Shown: positions 46,974-57,239, counted from the first letter of the stretch. The stretch is 64,000 nt of DNA from Methanobrevibacter sp. (GCF_017409525.1 NZ_JAFQSO010000011.1:1-64000), one strand, 5' to 3'. Made by a program: numbers and translations. Notes: a model not told the origin generated them from the sequence alone.

Positions 46974-48074
46974 CTATGCTTGATTTTCCATTTCTTCAAA
47001 TTTAGCTGGGAAATATGTATCTACTACATATTCAAGCCCATATTTTGAGAAAGATTGCTGTTCTGCTTTCTTACCTATTTTAAGCATCTTTTTGATTTCA
47101 GTTTGCCAGAAATCGCCTTTATACCTTGGGTCTTTTGAAAGCTCTTTTAGTCTCATGACGTCAACATCCTTGAGTTTATCTGTAGGCAGATCGTAGTTGA
47201 TGATGTCAGACGCTGTCACTCCAATGAATTTGGCGTCAGGAGTAGCTAATTGATGATTAACGTGAGCTAATTTTGCACTTCCGGAAATGATTACTTGTGC
47301 AATGTGGAATCCCCAAGGGTCTCCGTCGTTACAGATGTAGACTGGTAGGCCAAGTTCTTCATTAACTCTTTTAATGAACCTTCTTGTAGCACGGGCGGCT
47401 TGTCCTTTAAGCCCGACAATCAAGCAATTGAATCTTTTGTGAGCGTTTTCTTGCACTAGCCTGTGGAACATTCCCATTGTTTCCACCGCCAATACTTTAT
47501 CAACATTGTAGTCCAAGAATTCTACTTGGTCGATTGTCGGTGAAATTGTATAACCTGATTTTCCCATTTTGGTTGCATTAACTTCGGTGCCTTCATCCAA
47601 GAGGGTGAGGTCACCGTAAACTGATGCTCCGTCTTCTTCTGGCATTAAACCCAATTCTTCACGGGTGGTTCCTAAAGTAACTTCCAAGTCCTCCCCAACA
47701 ATGTTGGATTCTTGTTGTGTTTTGAAACTGATTCCCCAACCTTCGGAAACGTAATACATCTCCCTGATGGTTGCGGTTTTTTCTCTTGCAACCAAATCTT
47801 TACAGAAATTACCAACATAAACCATTTGACCTAATTTCCTGATTTGCTTTACATTTCCAAGGGATCTTCTTCCGAATCTATCACCTAATACGTAATATCT
47901 TTCAGCCGTATCGTAAATGATGTTTCCTGTACCTCTAGAAGGAACTTTAATGGATGGAACTTTATTTTTCTCAATGTCTTCAATAATTTCCTGTCCTAAT
48001 CCTGTAAGTTTGTTAAGGGTGTATTCTTTTCTTTCATCTTTATGTGATTTACTACCTTTGGGTACTTTAGTCAT
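46974..48074 (-). CDS. top6A: DNA topoisomerase VI subunit A
   Basis: Catalytic cleavage subunit, 366 residues, homologous to Spo11. The active tyrosine is in the segment [15 protein letters not shown] near residue 105. The Toprim metal site is [13 protein letters not shown] near 247. It begins eight bases after top6B and its ribosome site lies in the end of that gene. With top6B it forms the type IIB enzyme that relaxes and decatenates DNA in archaea. Confidence 0.97.
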   Translation of the reverse strand: MTKVPKGSKSHKDERKEYTLNKLTGLGQEIIEDIEKNKVPSIKVPSRGTGNIIYDTAERYYVLGDRFGRRSLGNVKQIRKLGQMVYVGNFCKDLVAREKTATIREMYYVSEGWGISFKTQQESNIVGEDLEVTLGTTREELGLMPEEDGASVYGDLTLLDEGTEVNATKMGKSGYTISPTIDQVEFLDYNVDKVLAVETMGMFHRLVQENAHKRFNCLIVGLKGQAARATRRFIKRVNEELGLPVYICNDGDPWGFHIAQVIISGSAKLAHVNHQLATPDAKFIGVTASDIINYDLPTDKLKDVDVMRLKELSKDPRYKGDFWQTEIKKMLKIGKKAEQQSFSKYGLEYVVDTYFPAKFEEMENQA

Positions 48075-48082
48075 CTAAATCA

Positions 48083-49789
48083 CTACTCCTCAAATTCCTC
48101 TTCATCATCATCAATGAATTTGTCCAATGTTGAGTGACCTTCCTCAACAGCATGGCCGAATTCGTCAACTTCTTCCATGATGATTGCGTCAAGTTCTTCT
48201 TCTTCCTCTTCTTCTTCAACCTTTTCACCAAGCAGTTCCGCAAGAGCCCTTTTGGTTACTTTCGCTAAAACTTCCTGATATTCAGGAACTCCAGTTTCAC
48301 CAAGCTTTGCAGCCTCTTCGATAATTACCGGAACATATTCTTCAAATACTTTTGAACGTTTCTCCTTTTCTTTAGCTGCTCTTTTAGCTCTTAAGTGCTT
48401 TTGGAGTTTACGAGCCAATTTCATGGTTGCTTGCCTTATTTCGTGAACTATTTCAGGTTCCGGTGATACACTTTGTTTTCCTGTTGAAAGGTAAGGTACC
48501 TGTGTGGAAATAATATTTACAAATAATGTTAATGGGGTATTGTCCATGTCTCTTAAACCATAACGTTTCCAATCAATACTTTTTAGCGCTTCGGTAATTG
48601 CACAACTTCCTGCATCGAAAGTCAATGGAACTCTGTTAGCAAATCTCATGATTTCTGATTTTCTCTGTTCCTTAACAACTCTTCCTGCATCTCCACCATA
48701 GGCAAGACCCGCTTCGATAATAAATGAGATACCGCCCGCATAAGTGACAGGTTTTCTTGTAATTGTAGTTACAAACTCCGGTTTTAGAATCTGTTTCATA
48801 CCTTTTTCGATTTGATCAGATCCAATTGGTATGAGCCCGTCAGTTGGAGGGGCCATGAATTTCATTTTCTTAAAGCAGTGAACAATTGCTTCCGCTTCTG
48901 CGAATGTCATTGCTTTTGGACGTTTGTTCATGTCAATTCCGGTCATTTCAGCAATTTCATCCACTCTTTTGTTTGACATTCTGGACAATGAAGAAGTTAG
49001 CATGCTTTTGTATCTTCTTTTGTCGGTATTTTTAGCCATTGTCATTAAATCGTCAGCGCTTACACCTTTTGGGTGAGGCAATACTTCTTTTGGTTGTACT
49101 GGAACAATGTCTGCTGCTCTTTTGAAGATGTATTTGTGTCCTGAAGGATCCCTAAATGTGATTTTTGCATGAGGATTTCCAATCATTGTTCTTCTGATGT
49201 ATTCAAAAGCGCCTTGTTCCGCAAGTGAGTATGACACGTCTTTAAATTGTAATTCAATGCAGACTCCAGTGCTTTCTGCAGGATAATCTTCTCTTTCCAT
49301 TAGGATTCCACGGTTGTTTTCAACATCCATCTGGAACTTCATTTTCACTCCTTTAATTTCATCCCCTTCTTTATAACATGAAATTACGCGAGCCGGTTTA
49401 CCGGTTGTCATTTGTGATAAAAGCACGCAACCACTACAACCTAAACCTTGTTGTCCTCTGGATTGGATGTTTCTGAATTTGGAACCTGCAAACATCATAC
49501 AGTATACTTGCATTACATAGTCTTCAGGAATTCCAGGTCCGTTATCTTTATGTCTTAAAATATAATGCTCTTTATCGATACGTTTTAATTCTATGTCAAT
49601 GTCAGGCAATATTCCTGCTTCTTCACATGCATCAAAACTGTTGGTAATTAATTCGTGAAATACGATTGTTAAAGTACGAATTTTACCGGTAAATCCAAGC
49701 ATTTGCTTGTTTTTCCTAAAGAACTGTGATGGGGTTAATCTTTGAAAATCTTCTTCCCAATCAAGTCCCATTTCTTGCTCTTGAGCCAA
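48083..49789 (-). CDS. top6B: DNA topoisomerase VI subunit B
   Basis: ATPase subunit (568 residues) with the GHKL fold: [28 protein letters not shown] and [13 protein letters not shown] near residues 45-120, followed by a helix-two-turn-helix and transducer domain. The C-terminus is a highly acidic tail. The start is TTG, eight bases after AAGGAGG; the first ATG is 18 bases further in and too far from that site. A T-rich promoter region lies upstream. Confidence 0.95.
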   Translation of the reverse strand: MAQEQEMGLDWEEDFQRLTPSQFFRKNKQMLGFTGKIRTLTIVFHELITNSFDACEEAGILPDIDIELKRIDKEHYILRHKDNGPGIPEDYVMQVYCMMFAGSKFRNIQSRGQQGLGCSGCVLLSQMTTGKPARVISCYKEGDEIKGVKMKFQMDVENNRGILMEREDYPAESTGVCIELQFKDVSYSLAEQGAFEYIRRTMIGNPHAKITFRDPSGHKYIFKRAADIVPVQPKEVLPHPKGVSADDLMTMAKNTDKRRYKSMLTSSLSRMSNKRVDEIAEMTGIDMNKRPKAMTFAEAEAIVHCFKKMKFMAPPTDGLIPIGSDQIEKGMKQILKPEFVTTITRKPVTYAGGISFIIEAGLAYGGDAGRVVKEQRKSEIMRFANRVPLTFDAGSCAITEALKSIDWKRYGLRDMDNTPLTLFVNIISTQVPYLSTGKQSVSPEPEIVHEIRQATMKLARKLQKHLRAKRAAKEKEKRSKVFEEYVPVIIEEAAKLGETGVPEYQEVLAKVTKRALAELLGEKVEEEEEEEELDAIIMEEVDEFGHAVEEGHSTLDKFIDDDEEEFEE

Positions 49790-50148
49790 AGTTTTTTCCT
49801 CCTTATAGTATTATGTTTAAATTTATTATGGTATAATATATTTAAATCAAGTGAGAGAGCATTTGATAAGTAATATTTTTACAGTACCCTATCTATCTTG
49901 TTTAAATATGTGGTAAAATAATAATTTAAAAACATGTAGAAAATATAGTATTTACACTACGTTATCTATATATGTTTGTTACAGTATATAAGGTTTTACT
50001 ATATTTGCCATAATTTTTATAGTTATCTTTCATTAAAATTAATTTCAATATGTAATATTTGTCTGGTTTGGTCAAATGTATACTTAAATGTAATAACTTT
50101 CAAATTAGATTGGATTTAAAAATAAGTAAGTTTTAGGAGTGTTTGCTC
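49790..50148 (-). promoter_or_regulatory. Promoter region of top6BA with imperfect direct repeats
   Basis: No gene is seen. On the minus strand a TATA-like TTTAAATATATTATA lies at about 49831-49845, giving a leader of roughly 25 nt. Further upstream, TTTACAGTACCCTATCTAT (49878-49896) and TTTACACTACGTTATCTAT (49951-49969) agree at 16 of 19 positions, and TTACAGTATAT follows at about 49979. These may be regulator sites. Near 50133-50152 a hairpin (TTAGGAG / CTCCTAA) overlaps the stop codon of the KH-protein gene and may end its transcript. Confidence 0.45.
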
Positions 50149-50766
50149 CTAATAATCTTTTTCATCGAAGTCAATTCCATCTTTAAATTCGATTTTATCG
50201 TCTTCGATACCAACTAGATCCTTGAACTCTTTCATCTTTAAGGTTTCTTTTTTATGTTCTAAAAATCCGTAAACTGATTTGTGTCTGGATCCATTCAATA
50301 TCATTTCAATGGCTTCTTTTGCAATCATGATGTTGTCCATTTCACCAATTAGGGAAACGGTCTTGCCGTAAACAGCCATATCCACTTCAGCCATTTCCAT
50401 GATTATTTCACGGGTTTTGCCGTCTTTTCCAATAATTCTTCCTTTGTATCTTGCAAGAGCCTTTTTGGATTTTCCAATGTATAATGGTAAACTTATTACT
50501 TCTAGATAAATGTCATCGCTAACTAATTTAAGTGCAACTTCAGGGTTAAATCCACGGGCAACAGCTTTAACGATATGGTTTGCATTCCAAACCCCTAATG
50601 GATCTTCCATATCGTCTCTAGGTGTGATATAAACGGTACCATCATCACTATCAATATCTAATAGGGTTCCAGTTGATTTCTCAATGGATTTTTTAACTTC
50701 TCCATTGCTTCCAATCAATGCCCCTACTCTATTTTGAGGTATTTTTAAGTAATCTGTTTCCGGCAT
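50149..50766 (-). CDS. Archaeal Pno1/Dim2-type KH-domain RNA-binding protein
   Basis: A 205-residue protein with two KH domains: the first around RVGALIGSNGEVKKSIE (GxxG loop IGSNG) and the second around YKGRIIGKDGKTREII (GKDG). This matches the archaeal homologue of Pno1/Dim2 (KRR1-like), which takes part in maturation of the 3' end of 16S rRNA and works with Rio kinases; the Rio1 gene is next to it. The ATG at 50766 has AGGTG seven bases before it and is preferred to an upstream GTG. The C-terminus is acidic. Confidence 0.88.
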   Translation of the reverse strand: MPETDYLKIPQNRVGALIGSNGEVKKSIEKSTGTLLDIDSDDGTVYITPRDDMEDPLGVWNANHIVKAVARGFNPEVALKLVSDDIYLEVISLPLYIGKSKKALARYKGRIIGKDGKTREIIMEMAEVDMAVYGKTVSLIGEMDNIMIAKEAIEMILNGSRHKSVYGFLEHKKETLKMKEFKDLVGIEDDKIEFKDGIDFDEKDY

Positions 50767-50883
50767 AATTTTCACCTTTTTTTAATTAGAACTAATTATA
50801 ATTATTTAATTTCAAATCTTTAAATGTTTTTGTTAAAATTAATATTGTAACCTATATGTTTTAGATATTTTGTATGTAAATAC

Positions 50884-51657
50884 TCAAAATTCCGGTGCAA
50901 CATATTCCCAAATTTCCTTAAAACTGGTTTCAACACCAAGTTTGCTATATTCGCGAACAAGAGTGTTAATGTCTCTTTCAAGCAATTCTCTAGAGATTGG
51001 ATTATCCAGAACTACAGACTGTGAGACATCGATAATCACGGGTTCTTCATTTAAATTTAAAATGTTATAGTTGGATAAATCCCCATGAACCAGTTTAGCT
51101 TCCCTTACAAACAGTTTGAGTTGAACCAGTAACTTATTGAAAAATTCATCTGGATTTTCAGGAGGGTGATTTCTGACAGGCTGTGCAGGATTTCCGTTTT
51201 CATCACCTATGAATTCGATTATCAGGACATTATTGGAACTTGTGTAGGGTTTTGGAACATTCACTCCAGCGTCATGTAATCTGGTTAAATTTTTGAATTC
51301 CTTTGTAACCCAGGAATAGATGATTTTCCGTTTGTTTTTGGTTTTGATGTTGAATCTCGGATCCCCTTTAAGATAGTAGTCCATCTTTTTAAAATCAGAA
51401 GTGGCTATCCGATAGATTTTAACGGCTACAAAGCTTTCATCATCTCTAATGCCTGTAAGCACATTGGCTTCCTTGCCGGTACTTATGGCACCATTCAAAA
51501 CGTCAATGAATCCCTGATTTGCAAGTTTATATAGTGTTTCTAATGTTATCTTATCAAAAATTTCATTCCCGACCTTTCTCTCGGAACTGTCTTTTTTTCT
51601 TTTTCGGGAATGCAATTTTTCGTGAGCAGCATCGGCTTTTGCTATTTTGGAATCCAT
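50884..51657 (-). CDS. rio1: Serine/threonine protein kinase Rio1
   Basis: Atypical protein kinase of 257 residues for small-subunit maturation. STGKEANVLTG forms the ATP loop, VAVKIYR carries the lysine, HGDLSNYNIL is the catalytic loop and IIDVSQSV the metal-binding aspartate, all as in Rio1. It precedes the KH-protein gene on the same strand, so both are likely co-transcribed with aIF1A upstream (51.7-52.0 kb), forming a translation/ribosome-assembly operon. Confidence 0.95.
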   Translation of the reverse strand: MDSKIAKADAAHEKLHSRKRKKDSSERKVGNEIFDKITLETLYKLANQGFIDVLNGAISTGKEANVLTGIRDDESFVAVKIYRIATSDFKKMDYYLKGDPRFNIKTKNKRKIIYSWVTKEFKNLTRLHDAGVNVPKPYTSSNNVLIIEFIGDENGNPAQPVRNHPPENPDEFFNKLLVQLKLFVREAKLVHGDLSNYNILNLNEEPVIIDVSQSVVLDNPISRELLERDINTLVREYSKLGVETSFKEIWEYVAPEF

Positions 51658-51684
51658 TTTATATCAAAAAAATAAGTAGTTAGA

Positions 51685-51990
51685 CTACATTTTTAAGTAG
51701 CCTTTTCTTTCAAGCCAATTTGATTCGGTTTTGGTGTATCTCCAAATTACATCAGCTTTTTCATCAGATTGGAAATCCCATGGTTTAACAAGGATCACGT
51801 CTCCTTCACGAATCCAAATACGTTTTTTCATTTTTCCAGGGATTCTGGTCATTCGTATATTCCCATCAGCACAACGGACTTTTAATTTCCCATGTCCCAT
51901 AATTTGTTCAACTACTCCAGGTATTTCGCCCTTTTTAGGGGTTCTTACCCTTCTGTACTCTTGTTGTTGGTTGTTATTAGGTTTTGACAA
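51685..51990 (-). CDS. eif1A: Translation initiation factor aIF-1A
   Basis: OB-fold initiation factor of 101 residues (KGEIPGVVEQIMGHGKLKVRCADGNIRMTRIPGKMKKRIWIREGDVILVKPWDFQSDEKADVIWRY in the middle, read as adjoining segments). The start codon is TTG at 51990: GGAGG lies seven bases before it and the N-terminus SKPNNNQQQEYRRVRTPKKGE then fits the family. An ATG further upstream adds 12 unlikely residues. It is the first gene of the aIF1A-rio1-KH run. Confidence 0.93.
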   Translation of the reverse strand: MSKPNNNQQQEYRRVRTPKKGEIPGVVEQIMGHGKLKVRCADGNIRMTRIPGKMKKRIWIREGDVILVKPWDFQSDEKADVIWRYTKTESNWLERKGYLKM

Positions 51991-52098
51991 ATACTCTCCT
52001 CCAAAAATAATAATACAATTTTCCACTAGATTAAATTATTTATATATTTATGAATATATTATATATTAATTTATTGGATTTTTAATAAAGGCGTTATT

Positions 52099-53322
52099 AT
52101 GGGTACTGAATTTTTAAAAATTAAGGAATGTGATGAAGCGATTGATATTATCCAGGAGTTGTTTGACAAAAATTTGACTCCTCAAAGTGAAGAGATTGAT
52201 GTCAGTGAAGCTTATGGAAGAATTTTATTCGAAGACGTTTACTCAAGAATGGATTTCCCGCCATTCGATAAGGCTTTAAAGGATGGTTTTGCAATTCTTG
52301 CAGAAGACAGTTTCGGAGCTTCTGAAGAATCACCGAATACATTGGAGATAATTGACTTTTTAGAAGCTGGAGCAACTACCGATAAAAAAGTTGAAAAGGG
52401 AAAATGCATTGAAATCAGTACCGGTGCGGCAATGCCGGAGGGTGCTGAAGCTGTTGTAATGGTTGAATATGCTGAAAAATTTGATGGAAAAGTGAATCTG
52501 TTTACAACTGCCACCCCTACACAGGATGTTGCTCGTAAAGGCTCTGATATTGAAGAGGGAAAATTAATCCTCAAAAAAGGCGACTTTTTGAATCCTGGAA
52601 AGATTGGAGTTTTGCTTTCACAGGGTTTTGAAACCATTGAAGTCTACAAGAGGCCGACAGTTGGTATAGTGTCTTCAGGAAATGAGATCACACTTCAGGG
52701 AGATGAGTTGGAATATGGAAAAATCTATGATGTTAACGGCGGAATGATTAAAAACGATGCGGTTTCCTGCGGCGCTGACGCTAAATTTTTAGGGGTCATG
52801 AGGGACGATTATGATGAGGTAAAGGAGATGATTACCAAATCATTGGAGGATGTTGACGTCCTGTTCTGCTCTGGAGGAACTTCAGCTGGTCTTGGAGATG
52901 TGCTGAAACATGTTTTAGATGAATTAGGTGAAGTTCACATTCATGGAATTTCAGTTCAGCCTGGAAAACCTACAATCGTTGGCGTTATTGAGGGTAAGAT
53001 TGTCATTGGCCTTCCGGGAAATCCGGTTTCAGCCATAATGATATTCAACGCTTTTGTAGCAGAACCTTTGACTAAACTTGCAGGTATCGAAAAAGATTTC
53101 GAGTTAAAAACAGTTAAGGGAACAATGACTCGCAGAATTCATTCTCAAGTTGGAAGAATGCAATATCAGCTTGTTAAAGTTGATGAAGATGAAGTTCATC
53201 CAATTTTTAAAGATTCAGGAGCAATATTTTCACTTTCGACAGCAGATGGATATGTAAAGATTCCAAAATTGGTTGAGTTGCTTGAAGAGGGTGAAGAAGT
53301 AGAAGTCTTTTTATTTAATTAA
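52099..53322 (+). CDS. moeA: Molybdopterin molybdenumtransferase MoeA
   Basis: Inserts molybdenum or tungsten into molybdopterin, needed for formylmethanofuran dehydrogenase and formate dehydrogenase. The 407 residues show PPFDKALKDGFAILA, GKCIEISTGAAMPEGAEAVVMVEYA, FCSGGTSAGLGDVLKHVLDELG (MPT-binding) and PGKPTIVGVIEGKIVIGLPGNPVSAIMIF. GGCGTT precedes the ATG. Confidence 0.94.
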   Translation: MGTEFLKIKECDEAIDIIQELFDKNLTPQSEEIDVSEAYGRILFEDVYSRMDFPPFDKALKDGFAILAEDSFGASEESPNTLEIIDFLEAGATTDKKVEKGKCIEISTGAAMPEGAEAVVMVEYAEKFDGKVNLFTTATPTQDVARKGSDIEEGKLILKKGDFLNPGKIGVLLSQGFETIEVYKRPTVGIVSSGNEITLQGDELEYGKIYDVNGGMIKNDAVSCGADAKFLGVMRDDYDEVKEMITKSLEDVDVLFCSGGTSAGLGDVLKHVLDELGEVHIHGISVQPGKPTIVGVIEGKIVIGLPGNPVSAIMIFNAFVAEPLTKLAGIEKDFELKTVKGTMTRRIHSQVGRMQYQLVKVDEDEVHPIFKDSGAIFSLSTADGYVKIPKLVELLEEGEEVEVFLFN

Positions 53323-53347
53323 AATTATAAATTAATGTGGTGTAATT

Positions 53348-53809
53348 ATGGATTATGAAGTTAAAGTAATTCCAGAACAAAAATTAGGAGTTATCAATTG
53401 CAAGACTCCAATAGAAGATTTAGGTATATTTTTATCTATATTGATGGGTTGGGTTGATTCTGAAGAAATAGAAACTGAAGGCGACCCGTTCATTGTTTAT
53501 TTCTCACCAAGACACGAAGTCAATGAAGGTGATGCGGTATACGATGTGAGCATTGCCATTAAACAGGATGCGGATGAAACCGATAGGATTCGTGTCGTTG
53601 ACATGATCGAAAATAAGGTTTTAGCAGGAAAGCACTTCGGTTCAACAGATAATATCATGGATACCTATGCTGAATTGGTGGAAGTAGCGCAAACCAATAA
53701 CTATGATATTATAGGATCACCTAAAGAGGTTCTAATCAAGGGTATCCACAACTGCGATGATGAAAATGAATTCATCACTGAAATTCAATTGCCTATTATT
53801 GAGATGTAG
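53348..53809 (+). CDS. GyrI-like effector-binding domain protein
   Basis: A 153-residue protein matching the stand-alone GyrI-like/AraC effector-binding domain (DYEVKVIPEQKLGVINCKTPIEDLG at the start, KVLAGKHFGSTDNIMDTYAELVEVAQTNNYDIIGSPKEVLI near the end). Such domains bind small hydrophobic molecules, and some act as hydrolases. No DNA-binding domain is attached. GGTGTAATT precedes the ATG. It begins 25 bases after moeA and is probably co-transcribed with it. Confidence 0.85.
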   Translation: MDYEVKVIPEQKLGVINCKTPIEDLGIFLSILMGWVDSEEIETEGDPFIVYFSPRHEVNEGDAVYDVSIAIKQDADETDRIRVVDMIENKVLAGKHFGSTDNIMDTYAELVEVAQTNNYDIIGSPKEVLIKGIHNCDDENEFITEIQLPIIEM

Positions 53810-53817
53810 GTGTTAGG

Positions 53818-54069
53818 ATGTCTAAAAAAGAAGAGATTGATTTTGATAAGGAATTGGAAAAGGTTGCTCGCACTTCTAATATCAATATTAGAAAATCAGA
53901 ATATGCTTTTGAAAATCAATTGAAAAAATTGGATAAAGAAATTGATAATGCCATAAATGGCAAAATAAAAGAATTTGATGAAAGTAAGCAATTAACTTCT
54001 GATTATTTGTCTATCGAGTATAAAGATGATACAATCGATAGATATAGGAAAAAATTAAATAAAATTTAA
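53818..54069 (+). CDS. Small charged helical protein, unknown
   Basis: An 83-residue protein, rich in Lys, Glu and Asp and probably helical or coiled coil (FDKELEKVARTSNINIRKSEYAFENQLKKLDKEIDNAI). No conserved motif is recognised. TAGGTGTTAGG precedes the ATG and the gap to the GyrI-like gene is eight bases, so it is a real operon member. It is followed by a T-rich tract that separates it from the convergent PmbA gene. Confidence 0.65.
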   Translation: MSKKEEIDFDKELEKVARTSNINIRKSEYAFENQLKKLDKEIDNAINGKIKEFDESKQLTSDYLSIEYKDDTIDRYRKKLNKI

Positions 54070-54080
54070 TTTTTCTTTTT

Positions 54081-55391
54081 TTAATTTTGGCCAACCACCC
54101 TTAAATCATGCACCAATAATTTAGGGATAATGAAAGAACCGTACTGTTTTATTTCCGTATTCAAACCTTCTACTTTTTTCATAATTTCAAAGATATTTCC
54201 AGAAATCATGGCCTTGTTAATTGGTTCTGTCAACTCTCCATTTTCTATTTTAAATGCATTGCTTGCTTCTACTGAAAAGTCTCCTGAAATTGGATTTGCA
54301 GTATGAGCTCCCAGGACACTTGTTGTTAGAACGCCTTTTTTGATTTCAGACAGTTCTCTTGACTCGGAAAATTTGAACTCCAGATTTGTTGGAGAAATCA
54401 TCGGTGTTGTCAGATAGCTTCCCCTATGTCCGTTGGAGGTTGTCTTCGCGCCAACCTTGTTTGCAGTGTAAATATCATAGATAAATGAGTTTAGAACGCC
54501 ATCCTTTATTAATTCAGTTTTCTGACTGGCGCTGCCTTCTCCATCGCATTTTGAGCTCAACATTCCTTTTTCTAAAAGGGGATCGTCAATGATGGTAAGG
54601 GTAGGATTTGCTGTTTCAAGTCCCATTTTATCTTTTAATATGGACCTGCCTCTTCTTACATTTTCACCATCAAAAGCTCCCATAAATGTTTGAAGAAGTC
54701 CTGTTGCAGCATAATAGTCTAAGACTACATCATAATCATTTGTTTCAATAGGCTTTGTGTCAAGGGATTTTTTAGCCAATTCGCACACGTCGCTAGCTAG
54801 TTTTTCACCGTCCAGATCGAAAAATCTTGATGATTGTGAGTTGTATGCGGTTGCAATTTGCCCTTCTTTTTGGATGGTTACGGATAAGCCAACGCCAAAT
54901 CCGGTGCCTTCATTTTCTATTGAAACATCATTTGAGTTAATTATCAATGACCTTCCTTCACTTGCGGAAAATCCGGAGCCGGTAATTTCACATCCGCTAT
55001 CGCTTGCTGTTGCGATTACATTCTTTAGAAATTCAACTGATTCATCAAGGTCCAAGTCGTTAAATTTTTTGTCATAGACTTTCTTGACATCAACCACCTT
55101 TTCAACTTCGGAAAAAGCGTAATTTGAATCCTGTTTGTTTAATCTTGTATTTTCAATAGCTTGGGTTCCGGTTTCTTCGATTTTATCCAGGTTTGATGTA
55201 AATGCAAAACCGATCTTATTGTCTTTGATGACTCTAATGCCGATTCCTTGCTCAATTTCTTCTTTTGCAAAGTTTAATTCATCCTGCTTTGAGTCGAGTT
55301 CTATTAATTCGGATTCCTCTATATAGATTTCGTAAGCATCACAATTATTTTCAACAGCTTTTTTTGCCTTTTCAGCTATTTCATATATCAT
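54081..55391 (-). CDS. pmbA: TldD/PmbA-family protein (PmbA type)
   Basis: A 436-residue member of the TldD/PmbA metalloprotease family. TldD/PmbA pairs in bacteria degrade small peptides and mature microcins; the catalytic HExxxH is normally in TldD and absent from PmbA, and I see no such motif here. Features include EQGIGIRVIKDNKIGFAFTSNL near the N-terminus, MLSSKCDGEGSASQKTELIKDGVLNSFIYD in the middle and ISGDFSVEASNAFKIENGELTEPI near the end. The ATG at 55391 lies eight bases after the stop of the phosphatase gene; an upstream ATG would lie inside that gene. Confidence 0.85.
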   Translation of the reverse strand: MIYEIAEKAKKAVENNCDAYEIYIEESELIELDSKQDELNFAKEEIEQGIGIRVIKDNKIGFAFTSNLDKIEETGTQAIENTRLNKQDSNYAFSEVEKVVDVKKVYDKKFNDLDLDESVEFLKNVIATASDSGCEITGSGFSASEGRSLIINSNDVSIENEGTGFGVGLSVTIQKEGQIATAYNSQSSRFFDLDGEKLASDVCELAKKSLDTKPIETNDYDVVLDYYAATGLLQTFMGAFDGENVRRGRSILKDKMGLETANPTLTIIDDPLLEKGMLSSKCDGEGSASQKTELIKDGVLNSFIYDIYTANKVGAKTTSNGHRGSYLTTPMISPTNLEFKFSESRELSEIKKGVLTTSVLGAHTANPISGDFSVEASNAFKIENGELTEPINKAMISGNIFEIMKKVEGLNTEIKQYGSFIIPKLLVHDLRVVGQN

Positions 55392-55398
55392 ACTATCC

Positions 55399-56103
55399 CT
55401 ACAGTGCAAATTTTTCGATAGCTTCCGCCACGCCGTCGCCAAACATTTTTTCGCAAGCATAGGTGCTTATCTCTTTTAATTTGGCTTCGGCATTCCCAAC
55501 AGCTATTTTGTATCCTGCTTCTTTTAGAAAGTCTTCATCGTTTTCGCTATCTCCGATAGCCATCACGTTTTCCATATTAATCCCATTTCTTTCGCATAGA
55601 TATTTGAGTGAAGTTCCTTTATTCACTCTTTTATCGGTTACATGGAGTGCAAACCCGCTATCATATATTTCAAGTTCGTTTAAGTATTCAAAATCCTTTA
55701 GGGCATCTTCCAATTCTTCACGGGCAAGGGTTTTGTAGAATACTGTTTCTGTTAATCTATACATATTGTCATGGGATGCATGTGCATCGAATTTTTCAGC
55801 TAATTTTTCTTTTAGGTGATTTTCCGCTGATGTGACAAAGTCCCTGTCAACCATTGTTTCAACAGCATTGTTGTTTTCACCTTCTTTAAAGACAATGCCT
55901 CCATTTTCTGCAACAAGTCCTCCGCTACATCCGATAAGCACTTCAGTTGCATATGCATAATTCACGACATTTCCTGTGACTATTATGGTGGGGATTCCTG
56001 CTTTTTCTGCTTTTCTCAATGCTTCAATTGCTGAGATGCAGATTTGTCTTTTATCGTCAGTTATTGTTCCGTCGATGTCTACTGCTATTGCTTCTATTGT
56101 CAT
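55399..56103 (-). CDS. Archaeal phosphoglycolate phosphatase (HAD family)
   Basis: A 234-residue HAD-superfamily phosphatase of the archaeal phosphoglycolate phosphatase / sucrose-phosphatase-like type. Motif I is DIDGTITDDKR (aspartates near residue 9), motif II is IVTGNVV, motif III has the lysine in GTSLKYL and motif IV is GDSENDEDFLKEAG. It probably clears 2-phosphoglycolate or a related sugar phosphate. GAGGATAAC precedes the ATG. It is upstream of pmbA and downstream of hypD on the same strand. Confidence 0.88.
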   Translation of the reverse strand: MTIEAIAVDIDGTITDDKRQICISAIEALRKAEKAGIPTIIVTGNVVNYAYATEVLIGCSGGLVAENGGIVFKEGENNNAVETMVDRDFVTSAENHLKEKLAEKFDAHASHDNMYRLTETVFYKTLAREELEDALKDFEYLNELEIYDSGFALHVTDKRVNKGTSLKYLCERNGINMENVMAIGDSENDEDFLKEAGYKIAVGNAEAKLKEISTYACEKMFGDGVAEAIEKFAL

Positions 56104-56104
56104 G

Positions 56105-57151
56105 TTATCCTCTTGAATATCTGTGTGCTATGTTGCAGGTTCCCTCTTTACTCACCATGCATGCGCCGATTGGATGTAGTGGATTGCATGCTTTTCTAAA
56201 TAGCTTGCAGTCTTCGGGTCTTGCAAGTCCTCTTAGGATTGGTCCGCAGATGCAGCCTTTAGGTGCTTCATTAACGTCTTTCACTTCAATATCATATTTT
56301 TCACGGGCATTAAATTCTGAAAACTCATCCTTTATTTCTAGGATTGAGTTTGGTATTTTTGGAAATCCTCTCCATTCCCTTGAAGTCACGTCAAATACCT
56401 GTTTAATCATGTCTTGAGCTATGACATTTCCTTCTTCTTTAACTGCTCTTTTGTATTCATTTTCAATTTTCGGTGTTTCATTGTGAATTTGTCTTAAAAT
56501 CATGTAAACGGACATTAATATGTCTAATGGGTTGAATCCTGCTACTGTTTGAGGTATTCCAAAGTCAGTTGAGAAGTATTCGAATGGTTTTGTCCCGATG
56601 ATTGTGCAGACATGTCCTGGCTGTATTAATGCGTTTAGGCTTGTCTCTCCTGAATTAATTAAAAAGTCAATTGCCGGTGGAATCAGTCTGTGGCATGACA
56701 ATACTGAGAAGTTTTCAGGCGGTGTCGCTAATAGTTCTGCGGCTGTTGTGGGTGCGGTTGTTTCGAATCCTGCAGATATGAATACCACATCATTGTCCTC
56801 TTTTTGCGCAATTTCAATGGCTCTGTTAATTCCATAAACGACCCTTACGTCTCCACCTTCTGCCTTAGCATCAGCAAGTGATCTTTCAGAACCCGGAACT
56901 CTTAACATGTCCCCAAAAGTTGTGATTGTAACTCCTTTGTCAATAAGCTCTAAAGCTTCATCAATTTCACGTGACGGTACAACGCATACTGGACATCCTG
57001 GGCCTGCAATTATTTCCACTTCCTCTGGAAGCAGGCTCCTGATTCCATTTTCCATTATAGTGTGTTCATGAGAGCCACAGACATGCATTATTTTAACGGG
57101 TGTGGCTAATTTGTTTATTCTATCTAAAAGTTCTTTTGACATATTTTTCAT
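56105..57151 (-). CDS. hypD: Hydrogenase maturation factor HypD
   Basis: Assembles the Fe(CN)2CO unit of [NiFe] hydrogenases together with HypC. The 348 residues contain HVCGSHEHTI near residue 23, AGPGCPVCVVP near 51-61, and a C-terminal iron-sulfur site spread over KGCICGPILRGLARPEDCKLF and NPLHPIGACMVSKEGTC. It provides a maturation step for the Mvh hydrogenase encoded at 10.6-14.7 kb. Its stop lies one base from the start of the phosphatase gene, so the two are co-translated. Confidence 0.96.
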   Translation of the reverse strand: MKNMSKELLDRINKLATPVKIMHVCGSHEHTIMENGIRSLLPEEVEIIAGPGCPVCVVPSREIDEALELIDKGVTITTFGDMLRVPGSERSLADAKAEGGDVRVVYGINRAIEIAQKEDNDVVFISAGFETTAPTTAAELLATPPENFSVLSCHRLIPPAIDFLINSGETSLNALIQPGHVCTIIGTKPFEYFSTDFGIPQTVAGFNPLDILMSVYMILRQIHNETPKIENEYKRAVKEEGNVIAQDMIKQVFDVTSREWRGFPKIPNSILEIKDEFSEFNAREKYDIEVKDVNEAPKGCICGPILRGLARPEDCKLFRKACNPLHPIGACMVSKEGTCNIAHRYSRG

Positions 57152-57239
57152 ATTAACACCGAAGATTTAATATTATACATTCAATATAATATTTAGTATT
57201 AGGTTAATTATAGTTTATTATAATTGTATAGGGATTTAT

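Noticed and set aside
51991-52026. ATG start for aIF1A giving 12 extra residues
   Set aside because: The GGAGG site lies downstream of that ATG; the TTG at 51990 has proper spacing and the family N-terminus.
53348-53809. GyrI-like protein as part of a toxin-antitoxin or defence pair with the small downstream gene
   Set aside because: The neighbour at 53818 has no toxin or antitoxin features and the operon leader is moeA.
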